DNA from: Fasciola hepatica | Lineage: Eukaryota; Platyhelminthes; Trematoda; Plagiorchiida; Fasciolidae | NCBI GenBank assembly: GCA_948099385.1 | Contig: CANUEZ040000196.1 | Coordinates: 45,001-109,000 of the forward strand | Direction of reading: 5' to 3' | Length of the DNA: 64,000 nucleotides | Part shown: one piece after another, positions 14,004 to 25,901 of the stretch | How positions within the stretch are numbered: the stretch's first letter is position 1 | Layout: each line of letters begins with the position of its first letter | Position numbers and translations under genes: made by a program | Notes under the pieces: model-generated | Seen by the model: the letters and a program-made list of their open reading frames with translations, nothing else | Database searches by the model: none | What the model was told of the DNA's origin: nothing

Positions 14004-14321
14004 ATGAATATTATTATGGCAGCAATGAAACAAGATTGGTATAATTACATTGGATGTGACGATACATTCAAGACTTCTTGGAATGATACAGCTAGTATAT
14101 ATTTCTTCTCACCTGACATTGGCCAAAATGCCAATAATGAGTGCAAAATTACTCTTATTACGTGGTTAAGTGGAATAATAGAAGGCATTCTGAGGCAATT
14201 TGGCGTGATGGATACTGGGATAATCAAAATTACCGGTAAACCGATTTACCATATTGAAGAAATTAATAGATTTATTATCACTTATTCAATTCCCAGGTTA
14301 TTTTTCGGTTATTTATCTTAA
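14004..14321 (+). CDS. Possible exon, Asn-rich frame of about 105 codons
   Basis: An open frame preceded by a pyrimidine-rich CTTTTTTCCAAG that could be a 3' splice site. The translation has Cys, Asn and Trp in an extracellular-looking mix (CDDTFKTSW, NNECKITLITW) and ends near a possible donor after SIPR. No family recognised. Its phase relation to the exons at 14444 and 15201 was not established, so it may be chance open frame in AT-rich DNA. Confidence 0.25.
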   Translation: MNIIMAAMKQDWYNYIGCDDTFKTSWNDTASIYFFSPDIGQNANNECKITLITWLSGIIEGILRQFGVMDTGIIKITGKPIYHIEEINRFIITYSIPRLFFGYLS

Positions 14322-14443
14322 CTACTTGCTACTTCGATACCTGAGAAGTCTTCCGTGTAACTAGTTAGCGTTATACTCTCATGGCATGTAACCGATTCAT
14401 GACATTTTTAATTGAATCAATCTCCGCTTGTTTATCCGTTAAG

Positions 14444-14518
14444 TTTTGTCCCACAAAAATGGAAAAATGCATGTTACACCTACTTTCACAGATGCATCAG
14501 TCCAGCACAATGTCACCG
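14444..14518 (+). CDS. Candidate exon of unidentified extracellular protein
   Basis: Lies between a possible acceptor (CCGTTAAG) and a good donor (CCG|GTGAGT). With two leading bases the frame reads through NGKMHVTPTF and DASVQHNVT. It ends in phase 1, which joins in frame with the phase-1 start of the 15201 exon and makes a codon for Glu across the junction. Family unknown; the N-glycosylation-type NVT suggests a secreted or surface protein. Confidence 0.35.
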
Positions 14519-15200
14519 GTGAGTTGTTTGGGGTTAAATCGACCAATATTATTCATATTGTCAAGTATTCACTTATAATCATATAGCAAAACATATTCCG
14601 CAGTTTTTAGAGGACATTTGAAACGAAAATCTGACGAACAAATGAAATTCGAAGTATGCAAAACTGAAGAAGATACAAGGTACAGATACCGTACTCGGTT
14701 GAAAGTGAGCAAAAGTGATACGTGCAATTGAGTCCCATTATCTCGAGTTCACTAATTTTCTGCTTGCGTTGAGAACAGTGATTTTTGGTAGTAGCTCATA
14801 CAGTTCACACATGAGAACAGTATACAGAGCTATTCGCATTAAATTTCGATAATTCGAATACCAATCTTACACGAAGATCACGGCTTGAATGGATCGCAAT
14901 TTAAGCATATATTGTATGAGTAGCAGTTTCTGCGGGATATATGTATTTCATCATTTATTTATTTGTTTATTGCTGTTTGTACAAGAACAATATTTGTGTG
15001 ATTTAATGTTCTCTGAAAATTTTCAAATTTGAAGCAGATTTCTATTTGAGCATCAAAATAAAGTTCAGCCGATAAGTTAATGTTCGTATTGATAACTTGC
15101 GTTCAACAGTAAAAATTAATCGTTCGCGTACATCCATTTCTGCATATCACTGTCTTCTAACCCCGAAAGCTGAACAATTGCTTTCACAAATCGGCGGCAG

Positions 15201-15371
15201 AATTACAAAATAACACACGGTTGCTCACTTATTGGTCTGGCTGTCCGATATGGTATGATCTTCTGTACCATGTAATGGAATATATGCCCGGAGAAATAGA
15301 ACAAATACAGAAAATATTCGACGTTCTTTTGCAATGCAGTGCGGACTTCAACACAACCAAAGGTTTTTCAA
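15201..15371 (+). CDS. Candidate exon, polycystin/GAIN-like helical segment
   Basis: Bounded by GGCGGCAG and a strong donor (TTTTCAA|GTAAGC). The translation contains NNTRLLTYW, CPIWYDLL and then an amphipathic stretch EIEQIQKIFDVLLQCSADF. That spacing of Ile/Leu/Val is reminiscent of helical subdomains found before GPS sites in polycystin-type and adhesion receptors, but this is a weak resemblance only. Phase 1 in and phase 1 out fit the neighbours at 14444 and 24993. No gene symbol is justified. Confidence 0.4.
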
Positions 15372-18300
15372 GTAAGCAAGTTTTACTTAGTCTCGTCAAG
15401 CTGATAAATTACCATAGACGTGTAGTCCTTTGTTTACCAAGGTTTCATTCTGAAGTGGCCCAACTTGAAGGAGCGCATTGGATACGTATATAATGTCCGT
15501 AAGAGTCAAGCCTGTATGCGCCATCACACATGGAATTGGATCCAAGGCAGTTTTTAGAGTTAGTGACATATTCACTAAATGCAATTTGTTAAACAATCCG
15601 ACCACAAATTTAAATTGATTCTAGAAATATGACAACTTGGTGATGGAAAAATGGCCCGAGTAATTCCTCTCATTTCTTTATTATTCAGACATGACTCACA
15701 GTAAATTTGAACAAATCTCATGCCAGATGAAGGTCGATGGTAGGTCAGCATTCCCTCTGATTTTCAAGAAGTAATGCATAGGAAATTATCGCCTAAAATG
15801 CGAAAGGATTTTAACTCCTATTCCCTCGAGCATTTTTGTATTACAGACTTCAAGAAAAAGAATGACGCATAAGTCATTCACAGAAGCTCAATAAATCTAA
15901 ATTTCCTGCTGTAATTTATTTGTTTATTTCCCGGCAATCCTGAGAAATTCATGGAATTGTATCACTTGGGAAAAATTATTAGGTTAGATGTTGTTTTTAT
16001 TACAGGTATTGGTATGAAAACCACACGGACAGAGGATTCCCCTCCAAAACACAACACACTCATTAGGAGAAGCGCAAGTAAATAAAGCTTATATTAATAA
16101 TTGCTGTATTCTTCCCATTGTGAGTGAAAATGATATTAATTCACATAGTTACTTAGCAGGTTTCCATATCTTCATTTTAGATTGGCATGGTTGTATTACA
16201 GAATGCTCACTGTTTTGCATCTTCACATATGTTCACCTTATCTTAAAAATGATCTTCCCAGAAACAACCTCAAAACAAGGAAGAACCACGGAATCTCGGA
16301 ACAGCGGTGCATACAAATACTTCACATTAACGGGATTTCTGTTTTTGCTCAATTGTTATTTCATTTCTATATAACTCAATACTCTGAATCAAAAATGTAC
16401 TGACGCTTCCGTCCACAAAGTACTCATTTCTACCATGAACACATTTGTCAACTTAGTAATGTTAGTTAAGTTTGACTATCTTACGCTCATCTGGCTTCTA
16501 CAATAGCACAATTGGGTGCCATAGCTTCATGTAAAGTACTATAATTTCGGTGTTGTTAAAAAACAGTTTTTCCTAACGTGCATTTATTTCTTCCATATGG
16601 CTAACGGAGGCCTAATAATTCTGGGGATGAAAGGTCGTCAGAGTTATTCACATCCAAAAGATCAAAAATGACAGAAGGTTTTGCATCGTTCATCGGTAAA
16701 ATCTCGGATGGTCAAATAATTCGGTTAGCTGTTGTGCCGGGATCCATAACCTGGAATCATGCAACTTCCTTCACTTGAATTTCCAATGATTGCATCTGCT
16801 TGTTTTCTACAAATAGCCAATCACATGAAACCGCGATTAGATCATGGTGCCTGAATGTGCCCCTTTTTTGTGGAACGAAACTTCCACGAGTGACAGTAAA
16901 GCGGTGTTCCATAACAAAGGCACAATGGTACAATGTGCCCGACTAGTAAATCGAACAGGAATATTGGGTAAATTTCTGGCGTATTACTAAAACGAGCATC
17001 ATTGAAAAAGTCCCATATAAATACAGACTTGTTGTATGATAAATAGTGTACATGTCGACTATTCAAACTTTAAGATACCAAAAGGGTGAATAGGATTCAG
17101 AAAGCTCAAATCTACATTGATCATGAAAATACTGATGATTGTGATTTCGCGAAATGCAACTGTCGTTGTGCTTAATAAAGCCCTATAGAAAGGATCCAGA
17201 AGTTGTATAATATGGAATAACTGCTGCATCCATCAGCATTTTAGTCCAAGTTTGAAAAAGGATGCAAAATGACTATGTTATCTTTACATTTATCTTCTTG
17301 ATGCTTGTCTGGCTATCTTCATATAGAAAATCTCCGTGACCTGACAAGAATCCATGTAACATTCATCGTTCCGATGGTGTGCCCTCCAAAGACAACACAT
17401 TTTACGCGGTGAGCTGATGTATTATGCATTATTTGGAGTATATTTCTCAAAGAATTTGTAGCAGCTGGAACTCATCGATTTCAACTGGTGTAACTTACGA
17501 TATGTCACGCGAGCAATGTTAAGAAACCCAACTACCGTTTCAAGAATAGTACGTTTAAATCAGTGGGAATAGTTAAAGGGGTCATTACGTCCAAACCAGG
17601 AAAAAAGTCTCAGTCTTTTGTGTTCGTTCTTTCTTTCGAACGCAAGGGAGTTTAAAGGTTCATGGATAATGGAACAATTCTTGGCTTGCCTTCCACTTTG
17701 AGGCTTGAAGATGGTCAGGGCTCGCACTAGCAAATACTCACTGCTCGTGAGTAGGATAAATGAGGTTAGCTTTGCGTGCTTGCATGAACAAGAGGATACA
17801 ATGTGATGCGGGGATTTGCATGAAGCTAGATAATGATCAGGTATTTTGCCGCAGTGCGCAATCACGGCACAGGACTGGAAAATTTCATAAACGGTCATTT
17901 CTGTGGCAACAGTAGTCAGTTAACACAGACTGAGTTCCGGATTTAGAGAAGTATTTTGAAATATTCTGTTGGCGAGGGTCATGGTGTTTTTTGAAAATTT
18001 CCAATTGAATTTTCATAGGTGTCATCATGTAAATTACATACCTTTCTCATTGGCCACTGATTAGGAATAACTCCTGGTCACCACCGCAGAATAGGATTCG
18101 CCGTTTTCTCTTGTTCACAGTATAATTTGCCCTTGATTGTTTTCGATGAGAAACAGTGTACATGACTTTTGAATCTCCGTCAGTACAAACCTTGATCACA
18201 TTTACCATGATCGTGGTTCTTTGTTGCCAGGATACGACTTCACTTCGGCAGGAACGGGCGGCCTCAGACCTCATAACGTGTGACCAGTCAAGTCTGGGTT

Positions 18301-19632
18301 TTGAAAAGACTGTGCTGTTTATTGATTTAATTGTCCCGATCTTCACCCATGCTGGTTGGGGCTCGTATTTGTATTTGTATAACTTTTGAAAGCTCATGTG
18401 TATACTTCCCTGTAAACAAACAATAACACAAATGACCACCTTATTCTGACTACACAGAAAACACGAATTAGAAAAAGAATAGAACAGAATCCAGTGTCTT
18501 TCTTTGCCAAAATGCAACCTAAGTATAAACCAGGCTAGTTCTTTTCAGTTTTATTGCAATTGACGACTGGTCGGCAATTGAAGCAATTTCTGTGCGAGAA
18601 TCGTAGGAAGAAGAACTGGTGTGCAACTGGTGTGTAATATCTAATGGTAACTTGGAACAAATCTATAGACACAATTCCAACAGGATTATCCATCCTTTCT
18701 TTGACGATGGTTAGGGAATCATGACTCGTTGATATTAGACGACTCGATAAGTGTTTCGAATAAACGTTTTCAAGGTAAGGGTGTGTGGCAGGAGAGAAAT
18801 AGAATGACAAATGGAGGGCACACTAATAGGTATATGTTGATAGACTAGATCTTGCAATATGAAGCTGGTTATCTACAAGCCTCGGAAGTTAAATTTCAGT
18901 TTTACAAACCAAATGGATCTACTTAGCCCGCCAGAAGTTGTTTTCTATTGTAAGTGTGGGGTACTTGAAGAAGTCGAGTCTATAAATGGAACTGTTACAA
19001 ATGATCACATTGTCCTCGTAGAATGATGCACATGAACCAGCAGAAATAATCTATGGGCAATTTGCGAGTTCACTTTGAAACCATATGGATGGAAAGTTAT
19101 TCGGAAATTCACTTCTCTTCCCCTAAATATATTGAAGTTAGAATAATAGCAATAAATACGATACAGGTTGACATGAACTGAATACTTCAAATCACGAGCA
19201 GGGGATGTGCAGACGTATCACTAATTGAATTTGAAAATATTTCTAGAGAAGGAGCGCCCCTTCGGAGCACTCCACAGTTGCTGTATGAGTCTTCGGAGTT
19301 GTGTTTTCTTATTTTGGTCCACTGCCTCCTTGCAGTGAAGTAGCATTATATCCTCGTAAGCAAATTGTTTGGGCATAAGGAAGGTTTTATTTTGACAATA
19401 AATCCTGTTTCAGGAATAAAATGAAACAAGTTTGGGTATTTGAGGTGAACACAGTACCAATAAGTTTATCTTTGCCCTTCGATAACTCCCTGTTAGTCGG
19501 ACTGAGGGAAACAAAGTCCAAAGTACACCAGCTTAGCATGTATGCAAACGGTTAAAGGTCATGCTGGGTTCATTTGACTTTTGCACGACCTTGTCCTGAA
19601 ACAGAATACGTCAGCCCCATGGATACTGGGGA
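15372..19632. other. Presumed intron or intergenic stretch, nothing recognised
   Basis: If the 15201 and 24993 exons belong together, this is the first part of a 9.6-kb intron. The longest open frame (minus strand, 18047-18517, 156 codons) has no recognisable family and no splice support. Confidence 0.3.
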
Positions 19633-20286
19633 TCATTGCCAACAATACGCGGTGATTGGACGCGCGTTCAGTGAAAACAGTGACCCGGTTTTTCTAGTTT
19701 CGTTATTCGTATCCCCCTGCTGTCCTACATGCTCCATAGGGTTGCTTTCGATACCTAAATGCGTTTTCAGTTGACCACAAGGCGATAGAACTATCTCGTA
19801 CACGACGAAGGTCAAAGGTTTATTCTGAACAGTTCCATGTCGGGTGGCCGGAGTATATGTCCGAACCACTGCAGACAACCATGGTGAGGAAGAACGGATA
19901 GTTTGTCAGTGTCGCAGTATTGCCTGTCGTTTCATCTCTCTTACACCTTTCTTGTCAGATTGCACGATTAATTTGGCGCAAACAACAGCTAGATACTGCT
20001 GACCTCCTGGTATCCTCAGCTTCCCGTTGCAAACTTTCAAACCCGCTTGTAAGCACCGGCCAGACAACGACACCGAAGACGTATATCTTGGTTCCGAAGC
20101 TGATTTCTCTCCGCGTACACAGTACACGTGCAGTCGGAACAAACAAGTTTGCTGGTTTTTCAATCTTGGATAGCGTTCATCTACCGCCTGGCCATTAGGA
20201 AGTACAGTTATACCCAGATACGCAAATGATCTGATATACTTAATTGTTTGGCCACTGTTGAACAACGTTTGAATTGACGGCCTCAC
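19633..20286 (-). pseudogene. C-terminal tail of a LINE ORF2, minus strand, broken
   Basis: The minus strand reads SFAYLGITVLPNGQAVDE, a good match to the block following the RT fingers and palm in fluke CR1-type ORF2 (SFKYLGS..LPNGQ). It is followed by fragments of the Cys/Trp-rich end in shifted frames: RREISFGTKIYVFG, then VREMKRQAILRH, then pieces down to 19633. Frameshifts divide it, so it is a relic. It lies antisense to the presumed host exons and is the same class of element as the one at 7.6-10.5 kb, but a different part of it. Confidence 0.7.
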
Positions 20287-20357
20287 AGCGAGTCGAACAT
20301 GTCTTCGTTTCGGTTAAATTTTATTGTTTATTACAAAAGCGTAATCCAAATCGACGG

Positions 20358-20470
20358 TAGGTTGTCGACGTTTCGATCACCAAGGGTGCCTATTTCCAAG
20401 ACTGGATTTACGCCCATAAAACCAGACTTGAAAAAGGTTGCCTATGGTGACCGAAACGTCGACAACCTAT
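20358..20470. repeat. Inverted pair of hammerhead-like PLE modules
   Basis: Two arms of about 24 bases (20358-20382 and 20446-20469) are near-perfect inverse complements built around CGAAACGTCGACAACC. On the plus strand, 20432-20451 folds as GGTTGCC-TAT-GGTGACC (seven pairs, two wobbles) and is followed directly by CGAAAC, as helix II and the GAAA of a hammerhead ribozyme would be. The CTGATGA expected on the 5' side has decayed to CTTGAAAAA. The minus strand carries a second, similarly decayed module. Such motifs are established in the terminal repeats of Penelope-like elements. Confidence 0.55.
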
Positions 20471-22787
20471 CAACGATCTCGACTGCGCTATGTTATTGTA
20501 CAATACAATTTTACCATACCATTTCACATGGAGCATCGATCTTTCGTTATACTCCGAACACATCCCGGTTCTAACACTTTATTATCTACGTTTTCGTTGA
20601 AATAACTTCAAGGATAACGGTGTCTGCAAGGCAAACGAGTCGGCTGAGAAATAACTAAAGTTTGTTGGGTGCATTTCCGGACACATCAAAATCGACCTCA
20701 AATTTCCAGGTCTGACGTGGGCACAGTTCAGCTCAGCTGGGCTTTCGTCTCATGAGAACGTTGAATTTTTATTTATAAATGGCCACCTTGACTGCAGTAT
20801 GTACTGGTGAAGATGCAGCGAAATGGTCCGGAATACATCGTGCAATCTAATGCTGTTTCTCAATGCTTGTGACTTCTGTGTCCAATTTTGTATCTGGAAA
20901 GTAATATTTTGTATTCTGATGTACTACATGGACTTCCGCCATTTCCCGGTTCAAGGTGAATAGAAAATCGATGAAGCAAGCTACTTTTGTCTGGTGGATT
21001 ATGTTGTGGTCTTCCAGTAGTTACTTTTTGAAAAAAACACCTGGATAGATCGATTATGTCAGCCTCTTTGCACTGAGTAGTAGATGGCAGAAAATTTTTC
21101 CATCTAGGGCAAATCGACTGAACCACCGATTTTCTCACTCGCTCCATTCTTGGCAATAGTAAACTGCATAGAAGCACCCTAATCCCAGCCTACTGATAGA
21201 GTGAATCATCAGGAGCATCCTACCGACCAGTGAAGCAAATATGTTGGATGCTGTTCTCCCGAAAAGCTGTCCTGTTTCGTAGCTGTTTGGCGATCCTGAC
21301 GTCCTTTGTCATTCTTTGTGACCGCGGCTGGCATCTTTCGTCTCTTTAATCAGGAGGGTTGGTAACCCCGTGGTGTTGGGGGGAAGGTCGGTTGAGAAGC
21401 CGGTCAAAATTATTCGGTGAATGTTGAATTCGTCTTCTCTGCTCGTTGACAATCTGGCCGGCTGTACCATGGAAACCGTACTCAGACTTCTAATGCATTC
21501 AGATGGATTTGGAATGATATTCCGAATTTACCAGTTCCTTTAGTGATACCCATTCTACCCGACTGTTCTATCCAGCACTTTCACAATCAAGTCAAACTGA
21601 GCACGAGGAATTTTGTTTCAGTCTGTTATGTTTGGTGCATCCTACTAGTGGAGTTTACCGTTCTATGCCCGAAAGTTGCAAGATGGTTGCCGGGATCCAG
21701 TCTTTTACTTTGTTTTTCCATCCTCCCTGGTTTCTTCCAAGCAGCTTCTCGATCACCGAATTACTCACCTATTTTTGTTTTTCCACTATGAAACCATTCG
21801 TTCACACCCTTAATCATGTATCCAGTTGAACCGGTACGATGTTTAATAAAGGTTTGCGCATTTCAAGAATTATCGTCCTATGCACATGCATTTCGAGGAA
21901 ACCAATTTGGATGAATCAGTTTTCACTCGTTCGATCTACATTCCAACCAGCGTTTATGCATTTCGCACAGGAACAAACGCGCCATGCGCGTAGGACTCAC
22001 CTCAGTCCAACCATGTGCATTGATTATCGCAGAAGGCTTATCTCGCGTACACGGTCTACTTCCATATCACGTGAAAGCGCCCGGCAAGTGTGTGTCCACC
22101 AATCACTTTACGGATGGATCAATACTTGTGTATGAATGCGTTCCCTTCCTTATCTCACGCCTTTAAAGCTGCCGCATTTTATATGTTGAAGAACAATACA
22201 TTTCAGCGCCAGCTAGTGTGACTTCTGATTTTATTTCAATCAATCCGGTTATTTCACTTTAAGTCCTCGATACTTTCTCACAGAGAATATCTGTGGTGTT
22301 CCACAAACCCGTACGACACTTTAACCCCGTCAGTTTGCAAACAAGGTGCTTAACCTTGGCTCCGAATAAATCTGAATAGTATTTGACGCTAGAATCATCA
22401 TGAGTTGTGTATGCACCCACCATTTAGTGAGGATTCCAGATAGATTGACCTTAAGCTATCGTTGCAAAAAAAGTTTATACATTTAGGCAATAAATGACAG
22501 CAACGCGTTTCCAACCATAAGCGCACGGTCGATCTAGGCGGCAAACACCGTCTAGCTGCGTGGAATATAGGCCCAAAGTATAAATGAGAATCACGAATTA
22601 GATGATACGGTTCCCGTTAAATCTACTCCCAGATTCACAATTTCTTCTTATCTTACCTTCTCATTATCTTTGTCACGATTTGGATTTACTGCCCGTTGAT
22701 ATTCGTTTTTCATCCCCGATTATCGACGTTCATTCATTAGGCTGTTCATCTTGACCTGGAACCGCTTGCCCGTACGCCTAATCCGAC

Positions 22788-22858
22788 CACACACACACCT
22801 ACACACATACACACACACATACACACACACAAACACACACACAAACACATACATACAC
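22788..22858. repeat. CA microsatellite
   Basis: Interrupted (CA)n tract with periodic TA and AA interruptions. Confidence 0.9.
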
Positions 22859-23868
22859 CTTGCCGGTCGGCCTACGTATACTGCTCCCGGTCCCGTTCGC
22901 TTTGTATACGCCCCGACTTCTCTCGTCTGATTGGCTCTCTTCTTGAGTGGGGAACCACAGTCACCTCTGTCCTCTGCACATGCATCACATGCTAACCTCA
23001 TAAAAATTCAGTTTTGTGATTGCTGGTGACCAGGTTCACTGGCGTTTTTGACACAGCAAAAGCTGCTCAGTACATTTGGACACAGCTGTCTTACACCCCT
23101 TTTTCGTATGTACTGATTTTCGTGTCAGTTACCAGAGGACGCGCAATTACGTCGATAGAGCCCTGACGGTGCATACAATAATGCCCGGACACCTCACAAT
23201 TCGGGGCTTGTATATTTTGCTCAATAATGTGATTCATTTAAGAGTACTGCATCATCAGATAATCTCGTTCTCAGCAGCTGACGATTCAGGTTTCACGCGT
23301 CACTCGATTAGTCCCGCTAGATTTCACGGGTGAAATCCATAGGTCCACTGTGGTTGCTGCACAAGTGGGCAATTAGAATTACATTCATCACGTGACTAGG
23401 TGTTTATGAATGCAAAATGCAATTGTAGAATTCGCTAACCTCCGTTATGTTGACTGTCGTTTCATCATATAATCATCAAATGCAGCAACTGTCACACACA
23501 ATTTCACCGAACCTTTGTTGCAGTGGATTTGTGTAGGCATTTGTGAGGATAGTAAATGAAACAGAGTGCTCCGTGATCGAGAAATAATGGTGAACTTGTG
23601 TTTAAATAGATAATTGAGAAATCGTGTGACAGGCAAATAGACAGATAAATACTGATTTGGATAAAGACTTTTACAGCTCTTGTGATGCGACGTGAAGCAC
23701 AAACAACAGGGGATCAATCCAGTTAAAGCAGCGCCAATTGCAGTGAGAGATGTCTTGGGGAAGAAAGTGAACTGTAGCGGTGGCCAACTTCGTCCATACT
23801 TTTACCACGTTTATCGTTTAACTGAACGCTGACAGCCAAGCGCGGTTGCCATTTGACCGTTGCTCTTA

Positions 23869-23904
23869 CGCACGCTCTCACGCACGCTCTCACGCACGCT
23901 CCCA
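23869..23904. repeat. Three-unit 12-bp minisatellite
   Basis: The unit CGCACGCTCTCA occurs three times in direct tandem, the last with one substitution (CTCCCA). Confidence 0.85.
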
Positions 23905-24992
23905 AATAAACGCTAACCACTATCTCTCCCAATCGCCTTCTCGTTCTCACGGGTCGTGGAGAATACTGTTCTGGTTAACATATTCGTACAGTGCCGAGCA
24001 TTAGAGTACGTGCAGGTGGTCCACGCAGTACATAGGACCGAAGCACGCGTTTACTAAGGAAACCGCGAGGTAAGGTCTTACCAACCTCACAGAACTGTAA
24101 CTTGAGAGTGAATGAATGGAAAGATGTTTTTCGTTTTAAGGTTTTGTATAACAGAATACAGAAAATAATCCTGCTCGGCTGACGCAAAATAACTGAATTA
24201 TAATGCCTCAAAAGTAAATGTCACGGGAGAAGCCAAATTTTCAACGAAAACCGGATCGAGTTGAATATGTGTAGCAGGAGAATGAGGATCAGCAACATTT
24301 CGAGGATCATTTAGGTACACTAAAGAAGCAACAATGCAGGGATCAAATCTAAAATGTGTCATCCAATAAAATCAAGTGATTTGTATATGCATTCGTATGG
24401 GTCAATTTCAGCATCAAACTTGCAAAAATGCCGTAATAGCTCTGTTATCATAGATTTTATGTGGGTTCACGGATATTGACATCATTCTGATAGCATTCTA
24501 CCCCCTCCAGTTCTTCTTTGGCATAATTCGAACACTGAGTGCAATGTTACGGGTATTTATCTATACAGACCCACAGGAGTATTAGTACCTCTGACAGTGC
24601 AGTGGAGTATATCGTTTGCTACTTCGGAGCTGATGAATGATCGAAAACTATGTAGGATACGAAAACAAACAAGATTACTGTAATCTCATGAAATACGAGG
24701 AATCCCATTTGACCCAACCTGTGTTCGCTTATTCAGTTTACACTCCGATCATCGCCCGTGAATTCCCACACACACCCGAATTCACCGAACCCCTATGACT
24801 CATCTTAGAGAAACCTTCGATATTATGCGGACATGGTGGATATCGTTTGGATATAGTACGCATGTCTCGCGCGCATGTTCCACGTTCACACTGCTTGACA
24901 GCATTTTATAAATCAGTGTTTACCAATCAGATAACTCATGGAACTGTGTGCATATGCTTTCCCTTACATATATCATGCCCATATGAAAGCAG

Positions 24993-25134
24993 TATTGTGT
25001 ATACGAGAGAACCAGTACATTCCAGTACCAATTCGAGTGTCTTTGGATCTCAGTTCGGTCACTTCAACCACTACAACTATATCACAAGTAAAAAAGCAAA
25101 TGGAAATAAGCGAAACATACAAGTACAAATTATG
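24993..25134 (+). CDS. Candidate exon of unidentified extracellular protein
   Basis: Starts after GAAAGCAG and ends at a usable donor (TTATG|GTAACA). The frame reads LCIRENQYIPVPIRV, then SLDLSSVTS and ISQVKKQMEIS, which looks like structured coding sequence rather than AT-rich noise. Phase 1 in and phase 2 out fit the 15201 exon before it and the 25707 exon after it. The acceptor lacks a good pyrimidine tract, so confidence is low. Confidence 0.3.
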
Positions 25135-25275
25135 GTAACACTTCACGATCATGTGTGTACGTGATCGGTGCAAATGAGCAGTTCATCAGTAGCCAGTATA
25201 TTCAAACGATAGTTTAAGTAAACGAAATAACGTTATTTCACTGGGCATGTAATCCGAACTACAAGGAAAGCAGTG

Positions 25276-25386
25276 AACTCGTGAGAATTACATTCAACGG
25301 AATTGGTAGGTTCGTATCTTTCAGGTTAGACGTGGTTGGAGCTTTGAAAGGGAGACAGTATAAACTCTGGTCCCACAATGGTGCAT
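25276..25386 (+). CDS. Possible exon resembling a discoidin C-terminal strand
   Basis: Between GGAAAGCAG and a strong donor (GTGCAT|GTAAGC) the frame gives ELVRITFNGIG and VSFRLDVVGAL. The pattern R-x-x-x-x-x, then V-S-F-R-L-x-V-x-G, is similar to the end of F5/8-type C domains. Its outgoing phase (1) does not join the next candidate exon (phase 2), so it may be unrelated or mis-bounded. Confidence 0.22.
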
Positions 25387-25706
25387 GTAAGCTGACGGAG
25401 CCTCGTATTAAAAGTGACGCAATACTCATCACGATTCTATTAGTTTGCCCACTGGATTTCATCTGATGAACGACAGGTGTACCCCCTTCATAAGTCACAA
25501 AGTCCACAAAAAGGTGTTGAACGCTTCCAATCGAGATCTTCGACAACATTCAACATTACGAGGTCTTTTGATTACACTCGCACGTGTCAGAGCACCGTAG
25601 AGTTCAATCATATGACTGATTATGTGCTTCTGTGATAACAGAGAAATATAAATGTTTTTATTTTTACTGGGCTTCAAACCAAATGCTGAAGGTTTTTTCT
25701 TAATAG

Positions 25707-25901
25707 TGATGATGGTGCGGTGAAATCAATATCCCGTGTGATCAGTTATTGGAGCAATACACGAGACCTAGATAAGTTAGGTATATTTAGTGACTCCCTC
25801 GATGACAATATCAGTTTGTTTCAATTTAACATTGCGAACAGCAGGACACAGTACAGCTATAGAAACGAACGACTCGGCAATGCCAGTGTCCAAAATGACC
25901 A
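25707..25901 (+). CDS. Well-supported exon, unidentified extracellular protein
   Basis: A good acceptor (GGTTTTTTCTTAATAG) and a GTGAGA donor bracket a fully open frame of 195 bases. The translation includes DDGAVKSISRVISYW, then LGIFSDSLDDNISLFQF, then QYSYRNERLGNASVQ, with an N-glycosylation-type NAS. Phase 2 in and phase 2 out match the 24993 exon upstream and the 27955 exon downstream. I do not recognise the fold. Confidence 0.42.

Larger units (their letters stand above)
20471..24992. other. Presumed intron or intergenic stretch with simple repeats
   Basis: No exon or transposon protein could be supported. It contains the CA tract and the 12-bp minisatellite listed separately. Confidence 0.3.

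Noticed and set aside
18047..18517. Minus-strand frame of 156 codons
   Set aside because: It is one of the longest frames in the window, but without recognisable motifs, splice borders or context. Chance cannot be excluded.
22720..23001. Minus-strand frame rich in Val and Cys (VCVCV repeats)
   Set aside because: Translation of the CA microsatellite.
24638..24665. CTGATGAATGATCGAAAAC, a hammerhead look-alike
   Set aside because: Only six bases separate CTGATGA from GAAA, too few for helix II.
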